From positions 1 to 38,284 of the forward strand of contig JAPUHN010000080.1 in assembly GCA_027297685.1 (NCBI GenBank): a stretch of DNA of 38,284 bases. The letters run 5' to 3'. The translations under genes and the position numbers were made by a program. Numbering within the stretch: position 1 is the stretch's first letter; every line of letters starts with the position of its first letter. The notes beneath the pieces are model-generated. The model ran no database searches, had not been told where the DNA came from, and worked only from the letters and a program-made list of their open reading frames with translations. This document shows, piece after piece, positions 7,788-16,317 of this stretch. This DNA comes from Alphaproteobacteria bacterium (GTDB lineage Bacteria; Pseudomonadota; Alphaproteobacteria; UBA6615).

Positions 7788-8633
7788 ATGGCGATCGATG
7801 ATGCAACCCTGAATCGCTTGCGCGGGCGGATCGCCGCTCTCGAAGGTGCCCCTCTCGAAGGCGGCGGCGGCAAGGGCCACGGCGTGATTTCCTTCGGCCT
7901 CCCCGCCGTCGACGCGCATTTGCCCGCAGGCGGGCTGGCCGGCGGGTGCGTGCACGAAATTGCCGGTGATAGTGGTAGCGGCAGCAACAGCGGCAGCGCC
8001 ACGGCCTTTGCCGCCGCCCTTGCCGGCCGCGCGCAACGGCTTCACCGGCCGCCTGTCGTTTGGATCGCGCCGCGGATCGGCCAACGCGAAAGCCTGTACG
8101 GTCCGGGGCTGGCCGCATTCGGCCTCGATCCGGCGGCACTTATCGTCGTCCGGGTGCCCGCGCACGGCCGCAATGGCGCAGCGCAAGCGCTATGGGCAAT
8201 GGAGGAGGCACTCCGCACACCGGCCATCGGCGCGGTTTGCGCGGAAATCGATGCCGTCGACCTGACGGCGAGCCGCCGCCTGCAACTGGCGGCCGAAGCC
8301 GGCGACACCTTCGGGTTGTTGCTGCGCGGCGCCGGCGGCGGCGCCGTGCCGCCGATCGCCAGCACCACCCGCTGGCGCGTCACTGCGGCGCCTAGCGGTC
8401 CCACTTGGCCGGTCGCTCTGCTGGGGGCAACCCGCTGGCGGGTGGACTTGCTGCGCGCGCGCGGCGGACGGCCCCATCATTGGCTATTGGAATGGCGTCA
8501 TGACCCGAATTTTGAAACGGCGGGTGGTTTCGCTCTGGCTGCCGCGCCTGGCGACCGACCGGTTGTGCCGGCGGCGGCCAGCGTCGACGACCCGCCGCCC
8601 GAGCGTATCGCCCCCCTCGCCCGCGCCGGCTGA
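7788..8633 (+). CDS. imuA: ImuA, RecA-like accessory protein of the mutasome
   Basis: The 281-residue protein resembles ImuA/SulA-like RecA-fold proteins of the error-prone repair cassette. Visible segments are the LPAGGLAGGCVHEIAGD region, the FAAALAGRAQR helix, VVWIAPR, GPGLAAFGLDPAALIVVRV, WAMEEALRTPAIGAV and ASRRLQLAAEAGDTFGLLL. Together with ImuB and DnaE2 it supports translesion synthesis and damage-induced mutagenesis. The ATG at 7788 follows an AGGAA sequence that is part of the LexA box, with rather long spacing. The end of the gene overlaps the start of imuB by 134 nt in another frame, which is common in this cassette. Confidence 0.9.
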   Translation: MAIDDATLNRLRGRIAALEGAPLEGGGGKGHGVISFGLPAVDAHLPAGGLAGGCVHEIAGDSGSGSNSGSATAFAAALAGRAQRLHRPPVVWIAPRIGQRESLYGPGLAAFGLDPAALIVVRVPAHGRNGAAQALWAMEEALRTPAIGAVCAEIDAVDLTASRRLQLAAEAGDTFGLLLRGAGGGAVPPIASTTRWRVTAAPSGPTWPVALLGATRWRVDLLRARGGRPHHWLLEWRHDPNFETAGGFALAAAPGDRPVVPAAASVDDPPPERIAPLARAG

Positions 8634-10272
8634 ACCGCCGGCCACCGGCAAGCCGCACATCACTGTCGCCACGGAGGGCGGCGGCACCTTGCGGCTCGCC
8701 GCCGTCGACTTGGCAGCGCAGGCAGCGGGTCTGTTTCCCGGCCAGAGCTTGGCCGACGCGCGGGCGCTCGAGCCCGGCGTATTGGTCGACGACGCAGATC
8801 CGGCCGGAGACCTGGCGGCCCTGGCATCGTTCGCCACCTGGTGCAGCCGCTATACACCGTGGACCGCGGTCGACGGCCTGGAAAGCGGCGGCGCGGGCGG
8901 CCTATGGCTCGACATCACCGGATGCGCGCACCTGTTCGCCCCTAATGAATCGGTCCAGGACAAACGGGGCCAGGGCAAATGGGGTCGGGGCGAACGGGGC
9001 GAAGCCGCCCTGCTCGACAACCTTGTGCGCCGGTTCGCCGCCGCCGGCTACACCACGCGCGCCGGTCTCGCCGACACGCCGGGCGCCGCCTGGGCCGCCG
9101 CCCGTTTCGCCTGCCCGGCCAGCGGCGCCGACTTCATCGTGCCGCCCGGCAAACAGCACGACGTCCTGGCCGCACTACCCATCGCCGCGCTGCGCTTGCC
9201 GGCAGAGACGGTGGCTGGCCTCGACCGGCTGGGGCTACGGCGCATCGGCGATCTGACGGCGCTGCCGCGCGCCAGCCTTGCCCGGCGTTTCGGCGAGGCG
9301 GTCACGCGGCGGCTCGATCAGGCGCTTGGCCGCATCCCGGAACCCCTGTCACCGCAACCGCCGATGCCGTCCTGGCGGGTCTGTGCAAACTTTGCCGAGC
9401 CGCTTGGCGAACCGGCGTCGGTCGCCGCCGCGGTTCACCGGCTCACCGAAGCCCTGTGCGACAGACTTGCCACCGCCGACCGCGGCGCACGGCGGCTCGA
9501 ACTGGCGCTCTACCGTGTCGGCGGCGGCGCTAGAATTGACACCGGAGGGATCGGAACAGACCGGGTCGACACCGTCGCCGTCGGCACCAGCTGGGCGAGC
9601 CGCGACGCCGGCCATCTGCTGCGGCTCATCAACGAGCAGCTCGACCGGCTGCCGGAGACGTCCCCAGATTCCTCCGCATCTGTCGAACAGGCCATCGAAT
9701 ATCTGGCGTTGACCGCCGTCGCAACCGAGGCCCTGCCGGCGGCGCAAACCTCCTATATCGGCGGCGCTGGCCCGGCATCGGACACCACCGGCCTCGAACA
9801 GTTGATCGATCGCCTCGCCGGCCGCCTTGGCGCCGGCAATGTGGTGCGTTTCGAGAACCGGGAAAGCCACCTGCCCGAACGTGCCCAGGCCGCTGTCCCC
9901 GCTCTGGGGGTAACCGGGCGCCGCGCCGCACCGCCGCCGCAATCACCACGACCAACAATGCCGTGTCCGCGCCCGCCCCGCCTATTGCCCCGCCCAGAAC
10001 CGATCGCCGCCATCGCGCCGGTGCCCGACGACCCGCCGGTGCTGTTTCGCTGGCGCCGCCACAGTCACCGCATCGTCCGCGCCGAGGGGCCGGAACGGCT
10101 GGCGCCCGAATGGTGGCGGCGTATCCCGTTGGCGGCCTCTCCACCGGGAAGCCACACGCGCGATTACTACCGGGCCGAAGACGGCGACGGCCGCCGCTTC
10201 TGGCTCTACCGCGAGGGACTTTACGATAGCGGCGAGCCGCCGCGCTGGTATCTGCATGGGTTTTTTGGCTGA
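8500..10272 (+). CDS. imuB: ImuB, catalytically inactive Y-family DNA polymerase-like mutasome protein
   Basis: The 590-residue Y-family polymerase-like protein starts MTRILKRRVVSLWLPRLATDRL. This replaces the metal-binding acidic motif of active Y polymerases with the ImuB-type LWLPRL. Further family marks are LWLDITGCAHLFAP, YTTRAGLADTPGAAWAAARF, a helix-hairpin-helix region (LDRLGLRRIGDLTALPRASLARRFG) and the C-terminal WLYREGLY and RWYLHGFFG. ImuB bridges DnaE2 and the sliding clamp. Residues about 150-168 after HLFAP form a Gly/Arg-rich, low-complexity insertion not expected in the family. The start overlaps imuA by 134 nt. The stop is separated from the dnaE2 ATG by one base. Confidence 0.92.
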   Translation: MTRILKRRVVSLWLPRLATDRLCRRRPASTTRRPSVSPPSPAPAEPPATGKPHITVATEGGGTLRLAAVDLAAQAAGLFPGQSLADARALEPGVLVDDADPAGDLAALASFATWCSRYTPWTAVDGLESGGAGGLWLDITGCAHLFAPNESVQDKRGQGKWGRGERGEAALLDNLVRRFAAAGYTTRAGLADTPGAAWAAARFACPASGADFIVPPGKQHDVLAALPIAALRLPAETVAGLDRLGLRRIGDLTALPRASLARRFGEAVTRRLDQALGRIPEPLSPQPPMPSWRVCANFAEPLGEPASVAAAVHRLTEALCDRLATADRGARRLELALYRVGGGARIDTGGIGTDRVDTVAVGTSWASRDAGHLLRLINEQLDRLPETSPDSSASVEQAIEYLALTAVATEALPAAQTSYIGGAGPASDTTGLEQLIDRLAGRLGAGNVVRFENRESHLPERAQAAVPALGVTGRRAAPPPQSPRPTMPCPRPPRLLPRPEPIAAIAPVPDDPPVLFRWRRHSHRIVRAEGPERLAPEWWRRIPLAASPPGSHTRDYYRAEDGDGRRFWLYREGLYDSGEPPRWYLHGFFG

Positions 10273-10273
10273 C

Positions 10274-13200
10274 ATGCCCGCCCCCTCGCCCGCCTATGTC
10301 GAACTACAGGTCACCAGCAATTTCAGCTTTCTGCGCGGCGCCGCCCATCCCGAGGAACTGGCCGCGCAGGCAGCCGCGCTTGGCCACCCGGCGATCGCGA
10401 TTACCGACCGCAACACGCTGGCGGGCGTCGTGCGCGGGCATTTGGGAGCAAAGACCGCCGGCATCCGGCTGATCGTCGGCGCCCGCCTCGACCTTGCCGA
10501 CGGTCCCTCGCTAATCTGCCTGCCGACCGGCCGCGCCGCCTATGGCCGCCTGTCGCAACTGCTGACCCGCGGCAAGCGGCGCGCGGCAAAGGGCGAGTGC
10601 TATCTGACCCGCGCCGATTTGGTGACCGGCGGCGTTTTCGCGCGCGGCGCCGGGCAGATCCTGCTGGCCCTGCCGCCCGATGAGCCCGATGACGAATTTG
10701 TAGCTTTTTTGAATGCGTTAAGAATCGAACTTAAATCGGAATGCTACCTCGCGGCGAGCCACCGTTATGGCGGTGACGATGTCCGCCGGCTGGCTCGACT
10801 GGCCGAACTAGCAGCCACTTGCGGGACGCCGATGGTCGCCACCAACGACGCCCATTATCACGTGCCGGAACGCCGCGCGCTGGCCGACGTGGTGACTTGC
10901 ATCCGCGAACACTGCACGATCGATACCGCCGGCTGGCGGCTCGCCGCCAATGCCGAGCGCCATCTCAAGCCAGTCCATGAGATGGCGCGGCTGTTCCGCG
11001 ACTATCCGCACGCCGTCACCCGCACGGCCGAGATCGCCGAACGCTGCCGGTTCAGCCTCGAGGCGCTGCGCTACGACTATCCGATCGATCCGGTGCCGGG
11101 CGGCGACACCCCCGACGAGGCCCTGGCGCGGCTGGCCTGGGCCGGCGCCGCCGAGCGCTATGGCCCGAAACATTACCCCGATGGCGTGCCCGAAACGGTA
11201 CGCAAACAGATCGCCCATGAGCTCGAACTCATCACCGAGTTGCGCTACGCCCCCTACTTTCTCACCGTCCACGACATCGTCCGCTTCGCCCGCAGCAAAG
11301 ATATTCTGTGCCAGGGCCGCGGCTCGGCGGCGAACTCGGCGGTCTGCTACTGCCTCGGCATTACCGCTGTCGATCCGGCGCGCCTCGATCTGCTGTTCGA
11401 GCGCTTCGTCTCGGCCGAGCGCAACGAGCCGCCCGACATCGACGTCGATTTCGAGCACGAGCGCCGCGAGGAGGTGATCCAGTACATCTATCAAAAGTAC
11501 GGCCGCGCCCGCGCCGCCCTCGCCGCCACCGTGGTCAGCTACCGCGCGCGCAGCGCCATGCGCGAAGTCGGCAAAGCGTTTGGCCTGTCGGAGGACACCG
11601 TGGGGGCGCTGGCGGGCCAGGTCTGGGGTTGGTCGAGCGAGGGTCTGCCCGACGCGGTGGTGCGCGACCTTGGCCTCGACCCCAGCGACAGGCGGCTGGC
11701 GCTGGCGCTCCAACTGGCCCACGAGCTGATCGGCTTCCCCCGCCACCTGTCCCAGCATGTCGGCGGTTTCGTGATTACCGCTGGACGGCTCGATGCCCTG
11801 GTGCCGATCGAAAACGCCGCGATGGACGATCGCACCGTCATCGAATGGGACAAGGACGACCTCGACGCTCTCGGTATCCTAAAGATCGACGTACTGGCGC
11901 TAGGCATGCTGACCTGCGTGCGCAAGGGCTTCGACCTGCTGCGGCAGCACTATGGCCGCGACCTCGATCTGGCCACGGTGCCAGCCGAAGAGCCGGCGGT
12001 CTACGACATGCTGTGCCGCGCCGACTCGCTCGGCGTGTTCCAGGTCGAGAGCCGCGCCCAGATGGCCTTTCTGCCGCGCATGAAGCCGCGCAACTTCTAC
12101 GATCTGGTGATCGAGGTGGCGATCGTCAGGCCCGGCCCGATCCAGGGCGACATGGTCCACCCCTATCTGCGGCGGCGCAACGGCGAGGAACGGGTGGTGT
12201 TCCCATCGCGCGAGTTGGAACAAGTACTTGGCAAGACCCTCGGCGTGCCGCTGTTCCAGGAGCAGGCGATGAAGATCGCCATCGTCGCCGCCGGCTTCAC
12301 TCCCGGCGAGGCCGACGGCCTGCGCCGCGCCATGGCGACCTTCCGCAAGACCGGCACCATTCATACCTTTCAGCAAAAGATGATCGGCGGTATGGTCGCG
12401 CGCGGCTACGACGCCGATTTCGCCGAACGCTGCTTCCACCAGATCGAGGGCTTCGGCGATTACGGCTTCCCGGAAAGCCATGCCGCTTCGTTCGCGCTGC
12501 TGGTCTACGTTTCCGCCTGGCTGAAATGTTATTACCCGGACATCTTCGCCGCCGCCCTGCTCAACAGCCAGCCGATGGGCTTCTACGCGCCGGCGCAGAT
12601 CGTTCGCGATGCAAGCGACCACGGCGTCGAGGTACGCGGCCCCGACATCAACCACTCCCACTGGGACCACACGCTGGAACCGATGGTGCCCGTGTTGCGC
12701 AACAAAAAGCCCTCCCCCTTGAGGGGGGAGGGTTTGGGTGGGGGTGGTAGGGTAACTCCCAATATGACAGGTGGACAAGAGGCTTCGAATCCCCCTCCCC
12801 CTACCCCCTCCCCCCAAGGGAGGGGGTTTAAAGAAGGCACCCTGTCCGACCACCGCTTCGCCCTACGCCTTGGCCTGCGTCAGGTGAAGGGCCTGAAGGA
12901 AGAAGCCGGCCGGGCGATCGTCGCCGCGCGCAGTAAAGGTTATGCCTCGGTCGGTGAGCTGTGGCGGCGCGCTGCCGTGACCACGGCGGCGCTGACGGTG
13001 CTGGCCGACGCCGACGCCTTCGGCTCGCTGGGTCTCGAGCGGCGCGGCGCGATGTGGGCGATCCGCGCGCTCGGCCACAATGGGCGCGAGACCGCCCAGG
13101 GGCTGCCGCTGTTCGCCGCCGCCGATGATCGCCACCTCCGCCGCCACCCCACGCCCGCGGCGGATAACGAACCGGTGGTGATCTTGCCGGTGGAAAGCGA

Positions 13201-13708
13201 TGGCGAGGCGGTCGCCAACGACTACGCAGCGCTTCGCCTGTCGCTCAAGAACCACCCGCTGACGCTATTGCGCGACGTCCTGGACGGCTTCGGTGTCGTC
13301 CGCAACGAAACCCTGGTCGAGTGCGCTAACGGCGCGGCGGTCACCGTTGCCGGCCTAGTGCTGGTGCGCCAGCGCCCCGGCAGCGCCAACGGCGTAATCT
13401 TCATAACCCTGGAAGACGAAAGCGGCGTCGCCAATGTCATCGTCTGGCCGGATGCGTTCGCGCGGTTCCGCAAGGTCGTGCTATCGGCGCGGCTGCTGCG
13501 CATCGACGGCACCTTGCAGCGCGAAGGCATCGTCACCCACGTCATCGCCAAGCGGATCGTCGATATGTCGGCGCAGCTCGACGCGCTGGGTACCGGCGAC
13601 GCGGTCGACCCGCCTCAAGCGCCACCGCAGCGCCGCCTCGCGCCGCCGAACCCGGCCCGTCACCCGCGCAACAACCACATTCGCATCGCCTCGCGGGATT
13701 TTCATTGA
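10274..13708 (+). CDS. dnaE2: Error-prone DNA polymerase DnaE2 (with an in-frame repeat insertion)
   Basis: The C-family polymerase alpha subunit of the SOS mutasome has 1144 residues from ATG 10274. An ATG at 10256 would overlap imuB and is less likely. An N-terminal PHP domain (YVELQVTSNFSFLRGAAHPEE, ITDRNTLAG) precedes the polymerase core with the catalytic aspartates in PPDIDVDFEHERREEV. Next come the HLSQHVGGF and FQVESRAQMAFLP blocks, the HhH region (LGLRQVKGL) and a C-terminal OB fold (VTVAGLVLVRQRPGSANGVIFITLEDE). Between LEP and HRFALRLGLRQVKGL lies an extra stretch of about 43 codons made of a palindromic repeat (see 12704-12832). It keeps the frame, so the protein is probably still functional. 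Confidence 0.95.
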   Translation: MPAPSPAYVELQVTSNFSFLRGAAHPEELAAQAAALGHPAIAITDRNTLAGVVRGHLGAKTAGIRLIVGARLDLADGPSLICLPTGRAAYGRLSQLLTRGKRRAAKGECYLTRADLVTGGVFARGAGQILLALPPDEPDDEFVAFLNALRIELKSECYLAASHRYGGDDVRRLARLAELAATCGTPMVATNDAHYHVPERRALADVVTCIREHCTIDTAGWRLAANAERHLKPVHEMARLFRDYPHAVTRTAEIAERCRFSLEALRYDYPIDPVPGGDTPDEALARLAWAGAAERYGPKHYPDGVPETVRKQIAHELELITELRYAPYFLTVHDIVRFARSKDILCQGRGSAANSAVCYCLGITAVDPARLDLLFERFVSAERNEPPDIDVDFEHERREEVIQYIYQKYGRARAALAATVVSYRARSAMREVGKAFGLSEDTVGALAGQVWGWSSEGLPDAVVRDLGLDPSDRRLALALQLAHELIGFPRHLSQHVGGFVITAGRLDALVPIENAAMDDRTVIEWDKDDLDALGILKIDVLALGMLTCVRKGFDLLRQHYGRDLDLATVPAEEPAVYDMLCRADSLGVFQVESRAQMAFLPRMKPRNFYDLVIEVAIVRPGPIQGDMVHPYLRRRNGEERVVFPSRELEQVLGKTLGVPLFQEQAMKIAIVAAGFTPGEADGLRRAMATFRKTGTIHTFQQKMIGGMVARGYDADFAERCFHQIEGFGDYGFPESHAASFALLVYVSAWLKCYYPDIFAAALLNSQPMGFYAPAQIVRDASDHGVEVRGPDINHSHWDHTLEPMVPVLRNKKPSPLRGEGLGGGGRVTPNMTGGQEASNPPPPTPSPQGRGFKEGTLSDHRFALRLGLRQVKGLKEEAGRAIVAARSKGYASVGELWRRAAVTTAALTVLADADAFGSLGLERRGAMWAIRALGHNGRETAQGLPLFAAADDRHLRRHPTPAADNEPVVILPVESDGEAVANDYAALRLSLKNHPLTLLRDVLDGFGVVRNETLVECANGAAVTVAGLVLVRQRPGSANGVIFITLEDESGVANVIVWPDAFARFRKVVLSARLLRIDGTLQREGIVTHVIAKRIVDMSAQLDALGTGDAVDPPQAPPQRRLAPPNPARHPRNNHIRIASRDFH
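12704..12832. repeat. Palindromic repeat element (REP/BIME-like) inserted in frame in dnaE2
   Basis: Two G/C-rich arms lie in inverted orientation at about 12704-12747 and 12791-12832, separated by about 43 bp. Each arm is itself a hairpin: the left reads CCCTCCCCCTTGAGG followed by GGGGAGGG, and the right mirrors it. The element replaces nothing visible and adds about 43 codons in frame, giving the peptide pattern PSPLRGEGLGGGG, then PPPPTPSPQGRGF. Base composition and strand-symmetric structure differ sharply from the surrounding coding DNA. Confidence 0.8.
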
Positions 13709-13807
13709 ACCGTTGGTCAGCTCCATCCGCGCCGGCGCACTGCCCCGCCTTGCCAAAACCCAGTACGCCAGCCATGAATGCCACCCAACTACAACGGAGC
13801 GAAAACC

Positions 13808-14269
13808 ATGACCACCGTCGCCCTCGCCCTCCACATTCTCGGCGCCGTTGTGTGGGTCGGCGGCATGTTCGCGATCTATGTCTGCCTGCGACCAGCGCTG
13901 GCGGTACTGGAACAGCCACCGCAGCGCCTGGCGCTAATGCGCGCGATGCTGCAGAAATTCTTCCCCTGGGTGTGGATGTCGATCGTGTTGCTGCTCGCCA
14001 GCGGCTACTGGGTGCTCTTCACCGTCCAGGGCGGCTTCGCCTTCGCCGGCGTGCACGTGCATATCATGCAGGGCGTCGCCTGGGTCATGATACTCCTGTT
14101 CGGCTGGCTCTATTGGGGCGCGTGGGCGGATTTCCGCGACGCGGTCGACGACGCCAACTGGGAGCAGGCGGCCGGAGGATTGAACCGCATCCGCCAGATC
14201 ATCGCCATCAACCTGCCGCTCGGCCTGGTGGTGGTGGTGATCGGCGCCAGCGGGCGGTGGTGGGTATAA
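13808..14269 (+). CDS. CopD-family integral membrane protein
   Basis: The 153-residue protein has four hydrophobic segments. It begins MTTVALALHILGAVVWVGGMF, a first helix with a conserved His and Trp typical of the CopD-like membrane family. Then come FPWVWMSIVLLLASGYWVL, HIMQGVAWVMILLFGWLYW and a C-terminal LPLGLVVVVIG helix. Members are linked to copper handling or heme-dependent membrane redox, but no function is proved for this type. The ATG at 13808 has GGAG eight bases upstream. The longer frame from 13778 is not favoured. It lies between dnaE2 and the convergent proV gene and is probably not part of the SOS operon. Confidence 0.75.
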   Translation: MTTVALALHILGAVVWVGGMFAIYVCLRPALAVLEQPPQRLALMRAMLQKFFPWVWMSIVLLLASGYWVLFTVQGGFAFAGVHVHIMQGVAWVMILLFGWLYWGAWADFRDAVDDANWEQAAGGLNRIRQIIAINLPLGLVVVVIGASGRWWV

Positions 14270-14271
14270 AC

Positions 14272-15324
14272 TTATTGTGCCACCTTGGCGGCGCCGCCGT
14301 TGTTGGCCCGGCGCACCATCGACGCCATCACATCGGCAGTGCTGACAACGCCGACGACCTGGCCGGAGGCTTCGATCACCCGGGCCCAGCCTGAGCGTTC
14401 GTTTGCCATCAACCGCGCCACGTCCTCGAGCAACGTGTCGGCATCGACCGCAGGGCCTTCGGCCTCGTCGGTCGGCGGGCGCATGATGGTGCCGACCTTG
14501 ATGACCTTGCCGCGATTGATGTCCTTGACGAAATCGGCGACGTAGTCGTCGACGGGATGCAGCACGATCGACTGCGGATCACCCTGTTGAACAATCTCGC
14601 CATCGCGCAATATGGCGATCGAATCACCGATCCGCAGCGCCTCGTCGAGATCGTGGGTGATGAACATAATGGTTTTCTTGAGCTCGGCCTGCAGATCGAG
14701 CAGCACCGATTGCATGTCATAGCGGATCAGCGGATCGAGCGCCGAGAAGGCTTCATCCATCAGCAGAATGTCGGCATCCGTGGCAAGCGCACGACCGATG
14801 CCGACGCGCTGCTGCATGCCACCGGAAAGGTGACCCGGGTAATGATCTTCGTACCCGGCGAGCTCGATGCGCTCGATCCAGCGGGCAACGCGACGTTTGA
14901 TTTCGTCATCATCGAGGCCCTGGATAGTGAGGCCGTATGCGATATTTTGCACCACCGTGCGATGGGGCATTAGGGCGAAGCTCTGGAACACCATCGACGC
15001 TCTGTTGCGGCGAAAATCGCGCAGTTCCTTATTCGACATCTCGAGCACGTTCTGGCCATCGACGATGACGCTGCCGGCGGTCGGCTCGATAAGGCGGTTG
15101 ATATGACGGATGAGCGTCGATTTGCCCGAACCGGACAACCCCATCACCACCTGGATCGACTGGCCGGGCATATCGAGGCTGATGTTCCTGACGCCCAGCA
15201 CATGGCCGTGTTCGTCGAGCAGGTCTTGCTTGGAGATGCCGTCGCGGACCAGACCGATCGCCCGTTCGGGGTTTGGCCCGAAGACTTTGTAAAGGTTTTC
15301 GATCCGGATCTTCGGATCAGCCAT
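14272..15324 (-). CDS. proV: Glycine betaine/proline-type ABC transporter ATP-binding protein
   Basis: The 350-residue ATPase is of the ProV/OpuAA type. It carries Walker A GLSGSGKST (62-70), Q-loop VFQSF, signature LSGGMQQ (166-172) and Walker B ILLMDE (186-191). A C-terminal CBS region from about 275 to 345 (TIMRPP, VVGVVSTADVMASM) is used in this family to sense ionic strength or nucleotides. The N-terminal KVFGPNPERA start is characteristic. The ATG at 15324 overlaps the 3' end of the permease gene by 8 nt. It energises uptake of an osmoprotectant or a related quaternary amine. The substrate is set by the binding protein and is not certain. Confidence 0.93.
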   Translation of the reverse strand: MADPKIRIENLYKVFGPNPERAIGLVRDGISKQDLLDEHGHVLGVRNISLDMPGQSIQVVMGLSGSGKSTLIRHINRLIEPTAGSVIVDGQNVLEMSNKELRDFRRNRASMVFQSFALMPHRTVVQNIAYGLTIQGLDDDEIKRRVARWIERIELAGYEDHYPGHLSGGMQQRVGIGRALATDADILLMDEAFSALDPLIRYDMQSVLLDLQAELKKTIMFITHDLDEALRIGDSIAILRDGEIVQQGDPQSIVLHPVDDYVADFVKDINRGKVIKVGTIMRPPTDEAEGPAVDADTLLEDVARLMANERSGWARVIEASGQVVGVVSTADVMASMVRRANNGGAAKVAQ

Positions 15325-16210
15325 GTATCACGCCCCGGCGATGTTTTTGGATGCGCCTGCCATAGGCTTGCGATACCCGGTCGAAGACAATGGCGAGCGC
15401 AACGATCGCCAGGCCATTGAGCAGACCTTGGGTGAAATATTGGTTGGTGATCGATTGCAGCACCGGCTGGCCGAGCCCCCTGACCCCGATCATTGCGGCG
15501 ATCACGACCATGGCGAGCGCCATCATGATGGTCTGGTTCACCCCGGCCATGATCGTCGGCATGGCCAACGGCACCTGCACCCCAACGAGGCGCTGCCATG
15601 GACTGGCGCCGAACGCATCGGCGGCCTCGAGCACTTCTTTATCGACCAGTCGGATGCCGAGATTGGTAAGCCGAATTACCGGTGGAATGGCGTAGATAAC
15701 AACGGCGATGACCCCCGGCACTTTACCGATGCCGAGCAACATGACCACCGGGATCAGATAGACGAAGGCTGGCATCGTTTGCATGACGTCGAGGATCGGT
15801 ATCATGACCATCTGCACGCGGTTGGACCGCGCCATCACGATACCGATGGGGACGCCAAGCACGATCGAGATCAAGGTGCACACGGTAATGATCGCCATCG
15901 TGCGCATGGTGTCCTCCCACATGCCGAAGAAACCGATCAGGAGAAAGGCGACGATGACACCGGCGATCAATTTCCACGACCGCGTCAGCGCCCAGACGAT
16001 CAGGCAAACACCGATAAGGACGGCCCACCAAGGCGCGTTGACGAGCAGCTTTTCGAACCACACGAGGAAAAATAGCAGGGGTTCAAAAAAAGCCTCGATA
16101 TCGTCTCCAAACTCGCGCGAGAAACTGCGATAGGCTTGGTCGAGGCTACGGCGCAAGCCGACCAGCGTTGTGCGGTCGAGCTGGGGAATATCGGTCAACC
16201 AGGAAGGCAT
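15317..16210 (-). CDS. proW: Glycine betaine/proline-type ABC transporter permease
   Basis: The inner-membrane permease has 297 residues. It begins with a soluble helix-rich part (LRRSLDQAYRSFSREFGDDIEAFF), then about six membrane helices. The binding-protein-dependent transport (EAA-like) loop is visible as EAADAFGASPWQRLVGVQVPLAMPTIMAGVNQTIM, and MQTMPAFVYLIPVVMLLGIG is typical of ProW/OpuAB. The ATG at 16210 follows GGGAGA. It pairs with the overlapping proV and the upstream proX in one operon. Confidence 0.93.
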   Translation of the reverse strand: MPSWLTDIPQLDRTTLVGLRRSLDQAYRSFSREFGDDIEAFFEPLLFFLVWFEKLLVNAPWWAVLIGVCLIVWALTRSWKLIAGVIVAFLLIGFFGMWEDTMRTMAIITVCTLISIVLGVPIGIVMARSNRVQMVMIPILDVMQTMPAFVYLIPVVMLLGIGKVPGVIAVVIYAIPPVIRLTNLGIRLVDKEVLEAADAFGASPWQRLVGVQVPLAMPTIMAGVNQTIMMALAMVVIAAMIGVRGLGQPVLQSITNQYFTQGLLNGLAIVALAIVFDRVSQAYGRRIQKHRRGVIHG

Positions 16211-16317
16211 CGTTCGGTCTCCCGTTTATAGGCCGGTGGGGCGCGGTTAGGCGCGGCTATCGAACATGATAATCCCACCGGCAGGCGCGGCGCGGCCACC
16301 GGGTGGATCGGTAACAA

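Noticed and set aside
10808-11758. Long minus-strand frames inside dnaE2 (also 11900-12853)
   Set aside because: They are antisense shadows of a high-GC gene and have no recognisable domains or ribosome-binding sites.
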